From Sporolactobacillus terrae DSM 11697 (GTDB lineage Bacteria > Bacillota > Bacilli > Bacillales > Sporolactobacillaceae), in assembly GCF_000648615.1 (NCBI RefSeq), contig NZ_JFZC01000030.1, forward strand, positions 1 through 36,665: a stretch of DNA of 36,665 nucleotides, written 5' to 3'. The notes beneath the pieces were generated by a model that worked only from the letters and a program-made list of their open reading frames with translations, ran no database searches and was not told the DNA's origin. The first letter of the stretch is position 1; the number at the start of each line of letters is the position of its first letter. The position numbers and the translations under genes were made by a program. This document shows positions 7,291 through 15,384 of this stretch, in pieces.

Positions 7291-7325
7291 AAAAAAGGCT
7301 TGATATCAAGGCTTGAGAGCCTTTT
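7291..7325 (-). terminator. terminator-like hairpin with internal palindrome
   Basis: AAAAGGCTT and AGCCTTTT form the stem, and on the minus strand it runs into six Ts. The loop contains the perfect palindrome CTTGATATCAAG (7299-7310) and a duplicated AAGGCTTGA. It could end a leftward transcript from the 7.5-8.1 kb non-coding region, or be a protein-binding site. Confidence 0.5.
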
Positions 7326-7785
7326 CGACTGTTTTACTTATCTTACTTCTTATACATTTCAATGAGGACTTTAAGAGGAAGGCTTGCTATGTATAGAACC
7401 ATTTTAATATAACCACAGCCATCTCATCAATAGAGTTACGTATAGCAAGTTATGGTAATTTCTTAGAAATAAGTAATAGTACCAATAGCGTGCTTATTTA
7501 AGCGCTGACGCGCCAGTTCAGCAATTTTGTAAATGAAGGAGGCAACTCGTATTTTTTATTTTTTAATACGAGGAAGAAAAAATGGCTTGCCTAGATAGCT
7601 TCCATGCGCGTTCCGCGCTAAGTATCTATTTATCATTTTCGATCTTTAGCGAGTTGGCTCAATTATTTTAGACAGTTGTTTACATCTTTTTGAATGAAAC
7701 TACTTTACTGCTAGGGGAGTTGGCTACAAAAAGTTTTTGTACTAGGATTTCTGAAGAAGGAAAGCCATTGGGTCTGTTCTCAAGT
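7326..7785. other. non-coding stretch of the island
   Basis: No supported coding frame. Visible structure: CTTGCTAT near 7383 and its inverted partner ATAGCAAG near 7443, and a hairpin with 8-bp arms CTCGTATT/AATACGAG at 7546-7572 around a T-rich loop. It may be the flank of the structured RNA candidate that follows. Confidence 0.4.
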
Positions 7786-8100
7786 GAAGCTGTGTAGAAA
7801 CTGAGTTGGAGAGGAGCCAATAAGGAGGCTAGCATGCTGAGTTCATGAGTATATTTTTATTTTTAAAGCTTAGCACAATAGCAAATGAGGGGAGCACGTC
7901 GAGGGTGGTGTTTAGCAAAAGTTAGGAGTAAGCTCAGAGTATTGCCAGTCAGTCCCTACTCAGTGGTTGTGTGTCAGTCAGAGAAGCCCCTCAGTGTTAT
8001 TCTAGACAGAGTGTCTGCTCTGCGCCCTGTGTAGCGTGCATTTTCATATGTAAATAGTGCGAGACTGCTGAGTTTTACTGAGTACATTGTGGTGAAAGTG
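7786..8100. ncRNA. candidate structured RNA, copy A
   Basis: This stretch shares five ordered blocks with 9364-9690: GAAGCTGTGTAGA (7786-7798), a perfect 22-base block beginning AATGAGGGGAGCACG (7884-7905), a GTCAGTC block, GCCCTGTRTAGC (8024-8035) and TGCGAGACT (8058-8066). The sequence between blocks has diverged and spacings are nearly kept, which is the pattern of a structured RNA and not of a protein. No long reading frame spans it. Strand is not settled. Confidence 0.5.
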
Positions 8101-8181
8101 CAAAGTAACAAGAGTCAATTATAATGATCCGTAGACGAATGCTGTGTAATAAGATTTGCAAATTATATCGGGGGAATAAAA

Positions 8182-8631
8182 TTGACAGAATGTCCTGAAT
8201 GCTATAGTGACAATAATAGAATTACTCCTTTGCTTGGCGCTAGAGAATGCTTAGAAAACCATAGACAATACATTTGTGGAACTTGCGGAAGATGTATTTG
8301 TATAAATAAAGATGAAAAGCGAGGACTTCAAAGATGGAATTTTCCATTCAAATCATTGGAAATTGCTAAGTTATATCTTCGCACTGCTGATGTAACTGAA
8401 AAAACAAATGGTGGCATTTTTGAAATTGTTAATACAAAGGGAAGAAAATCATATAAAATTTTCTCTTCCATTAAAAATTTGGAGGACTATCTTAATAAGA
8501 GCAAAGATAAAATTTGCAAACTGAAAAAACCTGTTTATCAAAGAGAGCAATATGTGAGATTTCCTCATACTCAAATCAGAAGATTAACACAAGAAGAAGT
8601 AGAACTGTATTTGAAACAGCGTTTGAAATAA
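8182..8631 (+). CDS. zinc-ribbon protein of unknown function
   Basis: 149 residues. An N-terminal zinc ribbon is formed by CPEC (4-7) and CGTCGRC (about 32-38), followed by a basic alpha/beta domain (RGLQRWNFPFKSLEIAKLYLR, shown here in part) and a charged C-terminus. The start is TTG at 8182 after a GGGGGAA site; there is no closer ATG. The AT-rich composition differs from the flanking non-coding DNA. I do not recognise a named family. It sits between the two structured-RNA candidates, the only plus-strand gene I trust in the island. Confidence 0.7.
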   Translation: MTECPECYSDNNRITPLLGARECLENHRQYICGTCGRCICINKDEKRGLQRWNFPFKSLEIAKLYLRTADVTEKTNGGIFEIVNTKGRKSYKIFSSIKNLEDYLNKSKDKICKLKKPVYQREQYVRFPHTQIRRLTQEEVELYLKQRLK

Positions 8632-8717
8632 AATGCCATTATGATTGAGAAAAATGAATACAAATTTCTTGGTCGCATTACACAGTCCGTGTTTTACTGC
8701 GAAGTAGGAAATGCATT

Positions 8718-8749
8718 AAAAAAAAAGAACCAGCTTGTCCAGCCAGTTC
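8718..8749 (-). terminator. terminator of the truncated integrase gene
   Basis: On the minus strand GAACTGGCT pairs with AGCTTGTTC-like sequence and eight or more Ts follow. Nearly the same hairpin follows the intact integrase at 9697-9726. Confidence 0.7.
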
Positions 8750-8766
8750 CCCGCTCGTGTTTAGAG

Positions 8767-9021
8767 TCATAGGTCACTCAATGGATTAAACTTGTCATTA
8801 TCCTCAGCAACCTCATTACCGTAAAAATGGAGGTAGCGCTCTGTCGTTTTCACGATTGTGTGTCTCAGCATTTTCGCGAGTGTGCTTATGTCTCCTCCCG
8901 CTTGAATCCATTTCTTTGCAAAGTAGTGTCGGCACGTATGAGCTGAGCATCTTGTTTGAGGAAAATCCATATGCTCAGACATTTTCTTGAAGAAGCACTT
9001 AAAACCATTAACACTCGGAGG
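8767..9021 (-). pseudogene. C-terminal fragment of a tyrosine recombinase
   Basis: The frame from 9021 to 8767 encodes VNGFKCFFKK...SAHTCRHYFAKKW...MLRHTIVKTTERYLHFYG. It contains the HxxR box, the second catalytic His (LRH) and the nucleophile Tyr (ERYLHF), but about two thirds of the protein, including the first catalytic Arg, is missing. A TAG closes the frame right upstream. The end DKFNPLSDL resembles HNPLGGLI of the intact integrase at 9743, and both genes carry the same terminator. It is a relic of a related second element or of a duplicated integrase end. Confidence 0.85.
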
Positions 9022-9363
9022 CTATTTTGTCGCGCTCACTTGGCTCCTGAGTTTCCTCCTCGGCTTAATTAATGATAAATGATATACCGTTGCCCTTGCG
9101 AGGAAGGACCAGAGAGGCTCAACTTGTCGGTCAGCCTGTGAGCTGTCCTTGTCGCTTCTGCCTCAGAGGGAGGCTCCTGAGAAAACTGTAAGAGCGTCTG
9201 CTCAGCAAGCCTGAGAGCGACTGGCTTGGTTCACACTTTCGTTAAGCTCTGAGTTACCTCGTTAGTTCGCTGTTGAGCCTTGTGCCACTTAGACTCAGCT
9301 CTTTAAATGCGCTCATTCGTTCTGCTTTGGAGGTTATGACTCGTGCGGTTTCTCTTGTGCGTA
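9022..9363. other. non-coding stretch between integrase relic and RNA copy B
   Basis: No supported gene. The sequence is dominated by GAG/CTC/AGC words with many short complementary segments, so it may fold, and it could belong to the RNA candidate at 9364-9690. One minus-strand frame of 71 codons (9254-9469) runs into the conserved RNA block and has no ribosome site. Confidence 0.4.
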
Positions 9364-9690
9364 GAAGCTGTGTAGAGTGAAGCTGAAAAGAGAGAGCTGG
9401 GAGCTGTGCTTTTGAGTGTACTAGTTGATTAATACAGTTCAAACAGAAAAAAGCCAATGAGGGGAGCACGTCGAGGGCAGTGTTTTAATTTTGAGTAAGC
9501 CCAGAGTTACGCCTGTCAGTCCTCCTCATTGGCTCTGTACCAGTCAGTTTCCCTTGTCGGTGTGATTATTGCTCTAGGGTGTCTGTCGCGTACCGTCTGT
9601 GAGTAAGCCCTGTATAGCTCCTGCCTCGGGGGTAGGTCTACAATGCGAGACTATTGATATTCTATTCAGTTCGTCAGCATACCGAGGGGA
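9364..9690. ncRNA. candidate structured RNA, copy B
   Basis: Copy of the element at 7786-8100, with GAAGCTGTGTAGA at 9364-9376, the 22-base block at 9456-9477, GCCCTGTATAGC at 9607-9618 and TGCGAGACT at 9644-9652. The 22-base block is bracketed by a perfect 11-bp stem, AGCCAATGAGG (9452-9462) with CCTCATTGGCT (9524-9534). In copy A the same stem is weaker, with changes on both sides. It lies just downstream of the integrase terminator. Confidence 0.55.
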
Positions 9691-9696
9691 GAATAG

Positions 9697-9726
9697 AAAA
9701 AAAGAACCAGCTCCCTCAGCCAGTTC
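9697..9726 (-). terminator. terminator of the integrase gene
   Basis: On the minus strand GAACTGGCT-GAGGG-AGCTGGTTC forms a nine-pair stem (two G-U) and is followed by seven Ts, 17 bases after the integrase stop. Confidence 0.85.
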
Positions 9727-9742
9727 CCTTCTCGGTGTGTCT

Positions 9743-10651
9743 TTAGATTAAGCCGCCAAGCGGATTGTGTTCATCTATCGCGTCTTTCAATTCGCTCTGG
9801 AAGTAACCAATATAGAGCTGAGTAACTGTAATCTTTGAGTGTCTCGCGAGGAGCTGTACTTCCCGCAAGTTACCTCCCTTTTGAAGTAAGGACTTGATGA
9901 AGTAGGCCCTGAGCGCGTGCGGAGAAAACGTCCCTGTTATTCCTGCATTTTTCTTGAGTCGCTTAAAGAAATTCTGCATACCCGTTCGGGTCAGTCTTAT
10001 GCCTTCTCGGGTAACAAAGAGCGGGGCTGGGAGCTTTTCAAACTTCTTTTCTAAGTATAAGCGCCAGTCAAGCAACTCCCGCGCTAGTTCCTCACTCAGC
10101 GGCACGCTCTGTGCTTTTCTACTCTTTGTCAGGTTCAGCATGATAAGTGACTCTTCAAAGTTTATGTCAGCCCAGTTGAGCCGCTCGACTTCTCCAATTC
10201 TTAGCCCTGTGCCAACAAAAAAGACAATTATAGCGTAGTTCCTGCGAGCCGTGAACGTGTCCTCTCTGCGCTTAATGCGTCGGAGGTAAGACAATGCGGC
10301 TCTTACATCCTCAGTTTTAACTATTTTCGGGTTCTCGTCCTGCTTGAGAGACTTAATGCCTTTGGTGAGCAGGGTTTCCGTCAGGCTCTCCTCATGGAGC
10401 CATCTGCAAAAAGCACGAATAAGTTTCAGCTTTGAGTTAATAGACCTTGCCTTGTTGCCTCGCTCAGCGTTCCAATGGAGATAAGCCTTAATTGTACGAC
10501 CTGACACGTCCTCTAGCTGTTCAATGCCCTGCTCAGTGAGGAAACTGTTGAAGTTCCTGAAAAGTACGTGATACGAGGTGAGACTGTTCTCGGTAAGCCC
10601 CTCAAACTTCTTGTCTGCAACAAACTCTTTCTCGATTGACTCGATAAGCAT
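9743..10651 (-). CDS. tyrosine recombinase (integrase) of the island
   Basis: 302 residues. An N-terminal SAM-like core-binding domain (about 1-100) is followed by the catalytic domain. Catalytic residues are all visible: R151 (GTGLRIGE), K176 (TKSRKAQ), H245-x-x-R248 (PHALR), H271 (ARHSK) and Y280 (QLYIGY). It should integrate and excise the island at tRNA-Ala. The ATG at 10651 is chosen because AGGAGG lies 9 bases upstream; the frame stays open to 10777, but that part is the att-proximal leader. It is about 140 bases from the right att copy and faces away from it, so the displaced tRNA-Ala promoter reads into it. Confidence 0.93.
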   Translation of the reverse strand: MLIESIEKEFVADKKFEGLTENSLTSYHVLFRNFNSFLTEQGIEQLEDVSGRTIKAYLHWNAERGNKARSINSKLKLIRAFCRWLHEESLTETLLTKGIKSLKQDENPKIVKTEDVRAALSYLRRIKRREDTFTARRNYAIIVFFVGTGLRIGEVERLNWADINFEESLIMLNLTKSRKAQSVPLSEELARELLDWRLYLEKKFEKLPAPLFVTREGIRLTRTGMQNFFKRLKKNAGITGTFSPHALRAYFIKSLLQKGGNLREVQLLARHSKITVTQLYIGYFQSELKDAIDEHNPLGGLI

Positions 10652-10790
10652 ACTAAAAAACCTCCTACAAGCTGTGTATTTTGTACAAAGCTCATACGAG
10701 ATTGTTTTTGGCTCTATTAGTGTACCCTGTGCAACTTTAGCTGTGAGGCTTGATAAACTGGGAAAGTATGACGGCAAGAAAGATTGACTC

Positions 10791-10828
10791 CTGCCAGCGA
10801 AGCGCTCTCCCAGCTGAGCTAATGCCCC
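10791..10828. repeat. att site, right copy (tRNA-Ala 5' half only)
   Basis: Perfect 38-bp copy of the tRNA-Ala 5' half in the same orientation. The anticodon 3' side and T arm are missing. The original tRNA promoter lies to its right and now faces the integrase. Confidence 0.92.
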
Positions 10829-10881
10829 TATATAAGGCTTTGACCTATGTAGACTTCGTAGTATGAAGTGATCTGTAAATT

Positions 10882-10910
10882 ATTATACAACGGTCAGCGC
10901 AAGCAGTCAA
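10882..10910 (-). promoter_or_regulatory. original tRNA-Ala promoter, now facing the integrase
   Basis: On the minus strand TTGACT is exactly 17 bases from TATAAT, a near-consensus strong promoter about 50 bases upstream of the truncated tRNA copy. It is on the chromosomal side of the right junction, so it should be the native tRNA promoter. Confidence 0.85.
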
Positions 10911-11059
10911 GTTTTCACTGTGAGTTTGGCTTGCGGCAAATTATGGTAAAAATCGAGAGAAGGTCGCTGGCTTATGAAAAAAGAGCTAAAAGGTATAACG
11001 TTTCTCTCAACGTATTCTAATTTGTCGAGCCATTCTATCACTCATTTTCTGTCGTGAAT

Positions 11060-11600
11060 AACAACAGGACAATCAGGAATTGTACGTCAAGTGGTTCAAA
11101 TCTTTGAAGAGAATCGATCGATCTATTATGGACAGAGAAAGATAAAAAAAGAACTTGAGAAACAGGGAAAACAAGTCGCACGGCGACGAATCGGATGGAT
11201 CATGAAAGAACAGGGTCTAGTCTCGGAAATATCCCATCGCTTAGTCCGAATAAAGACGTCAAGTTAATTTACCAGGTTTCGCCACTGTGAAAAGCATTCT
11301 AAATCGCCTTGAATTATTTCATACAGATCGGGAAATCGAGTTTAAAAACAAACTCATTGGCATTGGAAGGACTTCAAATCAAACGATCATTGAGTCACAA
11401 AGGTACTTCTGATAATAATGCCGCTCTTGAGGCGACATTTAAAAACATCAAAACTGAGTTTATTAACTAACGGACGTGTTTTCCCTAGTCAACATGTTCT
11501 TGATCTTGAATTGTTTGATTACGTCAATTGGTTCAATAAATTTCGTATTCATGGATTCACTATGCATTTACTCCTTCAATCTAACCGTCTAGAATCACCT
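11060..11600 (+). pseudogene. decayed IS3-family transposase (orfB) remnant
   Basis: Broken plus-strand pieces of an IS3-family DDE transposase are readable in different frames. They are VVQIFEENRSIYYGQRKIKK and RRIGWIMKEQGLVS from the helper domain, HTDREIEFKN (the second catalytic Asp region), IKRSLSHKGTSDNNA, ATFKNIKTEF and LELFDYVNWFNKFRIHG from the end of the catalytic domain. Stops, frameshifts and an internal deletion remove most of the gene. No clear terminal inverted repeats. It separates the island from the PTS locus and abuts the levR-like gene. 10911-11060 contains nothing I can identify. Confidence 0.85.
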
Positions 11601-11669
11601 AAATATAATAGACACATTTTCAAATTCGCTTTAAGATACTCTTTAGACAGATCAAAAAGGGGAGATAAA

Positions 11670-14285
11670 ATGAAGAAAACTGCCAAAGATAAAGTCTTTG
11701 AAGCTGTAGAGCAGCTGACGCATGCTCAAGAAGCGGTCACAGCCCAAGAGATTGCAGATGAATTGGCTATTTCCCGCCAGAATGTTAGTCATTATCTTTC
11801 GCGCCTGATGGAAGATGGTAAGCTAAAAAAGTTGAGGGGCAAACCAGTCTTGTGGAAAGTCAGTGAAGGTGTTGACCCGCCACGGGTTGAAGAAGCCATT
11901 GCAGATTTTTCCGATATCGTGGGTTATGATGGTAGCTTAAAAGAAGTCATTCAGCAATGTATTTCGGCTGTTAAATATCCGCCTCATGGTTTGAGTATTC
12001 TAATCAATGGGGAAACCGGCGTAGGGAAAAGTTTCCTGGCCCAAAAAATCTATGAGTATGCCAAAGAAGAGCAGGTGATCACAGAAAATGCGCCGTTTAT
12101 CATTCTGAACTGTGCTGACTATGCTGATAATCCTGAACTGCTTTCAGCCACCTTATTCGGGTATAAAAAGGGAGCCTTTACAGGTGCGGAGAAAGATACA
12201 TCGGGACTTCTGGCCAACGCCAGTACCGGCTATCTCTTTTTAGATGAGGTTCACCGACTGTCTAATGAGAACCAGGAAAAACTGTTCTTATTTATGGATT
12301 CGGGACAATACCGCCCATTAGGTGAAAACAGCAAGTGGTCGCATGCCAACGTACGTTTTATTTTTGCGACCACCGAAAAAAGTGAAGATTTCCTTTTAGA
12401 CACATTTGCCCGCCGTATCCAGATCAATGTAGAACTACCGGCGTTTTGCGACAGGCCGTTAGGAGAAAAAATTGAACTGCTCCAGCTTTTTTTTCATAAC
12501 GAAGCCGTGGTGCTGAATCGAGATATTTTGGTGTTCAAAAAGGCTTTGTCTTTATTATTGAGTCATTCGTTCAGCGGCAATATCGGTCGCTTGAAAAATG
12601 TAATCAAAATCAGCTGTGCCAGTGTTTATAGCGGACAGACTGGCAAACAACTGCTAGTCAGTGAGCAAGAGATTGCTCAGCAGCTAGACACTTTGACAAC
12701 TGTCGAAGAAGACTTGCCGTTAGAAGACCTGTTGATCAAAGCTGATGATCATATCCATCTGCAGAGTTTGAAACTTGTTGACTATGATCAAACGCTCGCC
12801 CGCATCAGTGAATGGATCGTCAACGGCAATTTGACAGACAACATCACCGAGGTGCAAAGGGGAGTCCAACAGTTGGTGGGGACTATCGAGCAAAATACGT
12901 TGTTGTCCAAAGCCCAGAGGTTGACCGCCGATATGTATCGAAGACTTTGGAGTCAAATCCTGATTAAAAAGTATGGGTTAGTCACCAGCGGACCAGCTGC
13001 CCAGATCAGCAGCCACATTTATGCCAGTCAGCTCACCAGTAAAATTGACTTGAGTCAGGCGATCCGTATTTTACGGAAAACTTATCCGCGAACCGCCTAC
13101 GTCACCGATCAGTTTATTAGTAAACTACCACAGCTTTCAGAAAGCGAGCGGCAGATTCTGCAAATGCTGGTACTGGTGATTTTATTGGATTATGTCAATG
13201 AGTCCATCGAATTGAAAGGCTTACTGTTAGCTCACGGCGATAGTACCGCAAGTTCCATCCAGGCGGTGGTTAACCAAATGTGTGGGAACTATATTTTTGA
13301 AGCCTTGGACATGCCGGTGGAAAGCAATATTTCTGAGATTGTGGAGCTCACCCAAGCTTTCGTCAATAAACAGGTCTATACCGACAGTCTGGTGTTGATC
13401 GTGGATATGGGCTCTTTGAACCAGATCTATGCGCAGATCAAAAACGATCTGAAAGGCGAGTTGTTGCTGATTAACAATTTGACGACCTCGATCGCGCTGG
13501 ATATTGGCTTGAAAATGTCTATGAATTCACTGTTTGATCGGATTGCCGAAGACGCATCGGAAAAATATTCGATTAATGTGCAGTACTTCGAAGGCTTCGC
13601 CCAAACGAGCAACATCATCATCTCCTGTATGTCAGGATTGGGGATCTCTGATAAGCTGCGCGAGATCTTCGGTAACCACCTGAACAGTGATCGTATTGAA
13701 GTCTTCACCAAAGAGTACCAGGAATTGCGTTCCTTGATCGATCAAAATGACGAGGACTACTTTGACAAAACCAAACTGGTCATCACGACTTCTGATTTGC
13801 CGAAATCCTTCACCATTCCGAATGTGAACATTTACAATATTCTGGATGGAGAGGGTAATCGTTATTTGGAAAATATCCTGGGTCAGGAGATGACTCATCA
13901 GGAATATCTGGGATTAATCCAGGAACTGGTGAAATTTCTCTCCCTGGAAGGCGTGGCCGACCGGCTGACTTTTCTAAACCCAACTATCGTCATGAGCGAA
14001 GTGGAAACAGTGATCTCCAAATATGAAAGCTACTATCACTTCATTCTAAATGGTAAAGTGAAATTGAACCTGTATATGCACACAGCCTTGATGATGGAAC
14101 GACTTTTTTTGGCACGCACCGGAAAAGCCGAAGAACCCTCTCATGAGATGTCATCAGAAGAAGATGAATTTTATTACGTTTCCCGCAGCATCTTCCAGCC
14201 TATGGAGATGAAATACAACTTTAAAGTCAATGCCTATGAGTTGTCGCTGCTTTACGAATTATTAGGTCCTTTTATCAAACGCTGA
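11670..14285 (+). CDS. levR: LevR-family sigma-54-dependent, PTS-controlled activator
   Basis: 871 residues. N-terminal winged helix (about 1-65, TAQEIADELAISRQNVSHYL); AAA+ domain 85-330 with Walker A GETGVGKS (114-121), the sigma-54 contact loop GAFTGA (168-173) and Walker B LFLDEV (189-194). Then a PRD-like helical domain, an EIIA(Man)-like domain (GLLLAHGDSTASS), an EIIB-like segment with CMSGLGISDK, and a C-terminal PRD with a candidate His (LYMHTALMME). PTS phosphorylation of these domains tunes activity in the family. The ATG at 11670 has AAAGGGGAG 8 bases upstream; the frame upstream is IS3 debris. It should activate the -24/-12 promoter just downstream. The symbol denotes the family, not proven orthology. 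Confidence 0.92.
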   Translation: MKKTAKDKVFEAVEQLTHAQEAVTAQEIADELAISRQNVSHYLSRLMEDGKLKKLRGKPVLWKVSEGVDPPRVEEAIADFSDIVGYDGSLKEVIQQCISAVKYPPHGLSILINGETGVGKSFLAQKIYEYAKEEQVITENAPFIILNCADYADNPELLSATLFGYKKGAFTGAEKDTSGLLANASTGYLFLDEVHRLSNENQEKLFLFMDSGQYRPLGENSKWSHANVRFIFATTEKSEDFLLDTFARRIQINVELPAFCDRPLGEKIELLQLFFHNEAVVLNRDILVFKKALSLLLSHSFSGNIGRLKNVIKISCASVYSGQTGKQLLVSEQEIAQQLDTLTTVEEDLPLEDLLIKADDHIHLQSLKLVDYDQTLARISEWIVNGNLTDNITEVQRGVQQLVGTIEQNTLLSKAQRLTADMYRRLWSQILIKKYGLVTSGPAAQISSHIYASQLTSKIDLSQAIRILRKTYPRTAYVTDQFISKLPQLSESERQILQMLVLVILLDYVNESIELKGLLLAHGDSTASSIQAVVNQMCGNYIFEALDMPVESNISEIVELTQAFVNKQVYTDSLVLIVDMGSLNQIYAQIKNDLKGELLLINNLTTSIALDIGLKMSMNSLFDRIAEDASEKYSINVQYFEGFAQTSNIIISCMSGLGISDKLREIFGNHLNSDRIEVFTKEYQELRSLIDQNDEDYFDKTKLVITTSDLPKSFTIPNVNIYNILDGEGNRYLENILGQEMTHQEYLGLIQELVKFLSLEGVADRLTFLNPTIVMSEVETVISKYESYYHFILNGKVKLNLYMHTALMMERLFLARTGKAEEPSHEMSSEEDEFYYVSRSIFQPMEMKYNFKVNAYELSLLYELLGPFIKR

Positions 14286-14296
14286 AGTGTTTAATA

Positions 14297-14338
14297 AAGT
14301 GTCTGATTTTCAGTTCGGAAAATCAGACACTTTTTTTT
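14297..14338 (+). terminator. terminator of the levR-like gene
   Basis: A 16-bp near-perfect hairpin, AAAGTGTCTGATTTTC with GAAAATCAGACACTTT, followed by eight Ts. It insulates the regulator from the PTS operon. Confidence 0.92.
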
Positions 14339-14377
14339 ATGGGCTGAAAAGGCTGATGTAACAAGCACTTTGAAAGT

Positions 14378-14393
14378 TGGCACAGGTCTTGCT
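14378..14393 (+). promoter_or_regulatory. sigma-54 (-24/-12) promoter of the PTS operon
   Basis: TGGCAC-N5-TTGCT matches the sigma-54 consensus TGGCAC-N5-TTGCW exactly. It lies 38-53 bases upstream of the EIIA start and directly after the terminator of a GAFTGA-containing activator gene. Confidence 0.9.
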
Positions 14394-14430
14394 TGATAGA
14401 AAAGTGAGAACAGAGAAAGGAATAATGCCG

Positions 14431-14853
14431 ATGAAAAGAATACTCATTGCAACTCATGGCCGCTTAGCCAACGGCATGCTGAGCAGTATCGAGCTTTTAG
14501 CCGGTACTACCAAGGGCATTGCCACGATCAATGCTTATACGAATGACACAGACTTTGATGCTGAACTGGAACAATTTATTGACAGTCTCACTGCTGATGA
14601 TCAGTTGTTCATTTTCACCGATCTTTATGGAGGCAGTGTCAACCAGAAAGTGACCAAAACCTTTCTGGAACACAAGATTCCTGTGACAGTCATTGCTGGT
14701 TTCAATTTTCCAATCATTTTGGAGATCTTGTTGAGCAGGGGTGATCTGACTCAAGAAAAAGTTACCGATTTAGTTGACAAATGCCGCTCTGAATTGAAAG
14801 TCAGTTTTTTAACAGAAGCCCATGTAACAGATGATGAAGAAGATTTTTTCTAA
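14431..14853 (+). CDS. PTS mannose/fructose/sorbose-class EIIA component
   Basis: 140 residues of the EIIA(Man) fold, with the phospho-acceptor His9 in MKRILIATHGRLANGM. EIIA takes phosphate from HPr and passes it to EIIB. ATG 14431 is 10 bases after AAAGG; an ATG two codons upstream (14425) is almost as good. It is the first gene of a sigma-54-controlled operon and ends with the acidic DDEEDFF tail that also ends the EIIC subunit. A free EIIA, separate from EIIB, is the LevD/LevE arrangement. Confidence 0.93.
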   Translation: MKRILIATHGRLANGMLSSIELLAGTTKGIATINAYTNDTDFDAELEQFIDSLTADDQLFIFTDLYGGSVNQKVTKTFLEHKIPVTVIAGFNFPIILEILLSRGDLTQEKVTDLVDKCRSELKVSFLTEAHVTDDEEDFF

Positions 14854-14871
14854 TTTAAGGGGGGAAACAAA

Positions 14872-15366
14872 ATGATTAAAGCAGTACGTATTGATGAACG
14901 GCTGATCCATGGACAGGTAGCGATGACCTGGACTAAGGCTTTGAATTTGACCGGTCTAGTGGTGGCAAGTGACGAAGCTGCCGGGAACGATATTCAAAAA
15001 ATGACCTTGAAAATGGCAGCACCATCCCATGTCAAAACCATTATTAAAACGGTAGACGATGCAATCCAGCTATTACAGGATCCCCGTGCCAGTAAGATGA
15101 AGCTGATGGTCCTGGTACCCACTGTAAAAGATGCGGTCAAAGTAGCCAAAGCTTTCCCAGATCAAATTGAAATGATGAATGTGGGCAATGCCGGAAAAAT
15201 GACACCGCCTTCACCAGATAAGAAAATGTTAACTAAAGAAGTGATGCTGACACCAGATGAGATCGAGGCATTGAAAAAGTTGGTTGAACTGTATCCAGAT
15301 ACCTCTTTCCAAGGCACGCCAGCGATGGAAAAACGATTGGCTAAATCTGTGTTGAACGATTTATAA
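14872..15366 (+). CDS. PTS mannose-class EIIB component
   Basis: 164 residues, family PTSIIB_sorb. The phosphorylated His14 is in the hallmark DERLIHGQVAMTW. Transfers phosphate from EIIA to the incoming sugar at the membrane. AAGGGGGGAAAC lies before the ATG and the gap to EIIA is 18 bases. LevE-like by context; the sugar cannot be read from the sequence. Confidence 0.95.
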   Translation: MIKAVRIDERLIHGQVAMTWTKALNLTGLVVASDEAAGNDIQKMTLKMAAPSHVKTIIKTVDDAIQLLQDPRASKMKLMVLVPTVKDAVKVAKAFPDQIEMMNVGNAGKMTPPSPDKKMLTKEVMLTPDEIEALKKLVELYPDTSFQGTPAMEKRLAKSVLNDL

Positions 15367-15384
15367 AAAGGGAGATGGAAAGAA

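Larger units (their letters stand above)
4064..10828. mobile_element. integrated genomic island in tRNA-Ala
   Basis: About 6.7 kb bounded by a perfect 38-bp direct repeat that is the 5' half of tRNA-Ala. A tyrosine recombinase gene lies immediately inside the right copy. Cargo: small membrane protein, XRE/membrane protein pair, two-winged-helix replication-like protein, zinc-ribbon protein, truncated second integrase, and two long non-coding stretches that share conserved blocks. No structural, packaging or conjugation genes are visible. It is therefore a small integrative plasmid-like element, a phage satellite, or the remnant of a larger element. Confidence 0.88.

Noticed and set aside
9254-9469. 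71-codon minus-strand frame
   Set aside because: It runs across the 22-base RNA block, has no ribosome site and resembles no protein.
4102-10790. Complete prophage or conjugative element
   Set aside because: No capsid, terminase, relaxase, coupling or secretion genes are visible; only integration and replication-like functions.
11418-11669. N-terminal extension of the LevR-like protein
   Set aside because: This part of the frame translates IS3 transposase debris; the ATG at 11670 has a good ribosome site and starts the helix-turn-helix.
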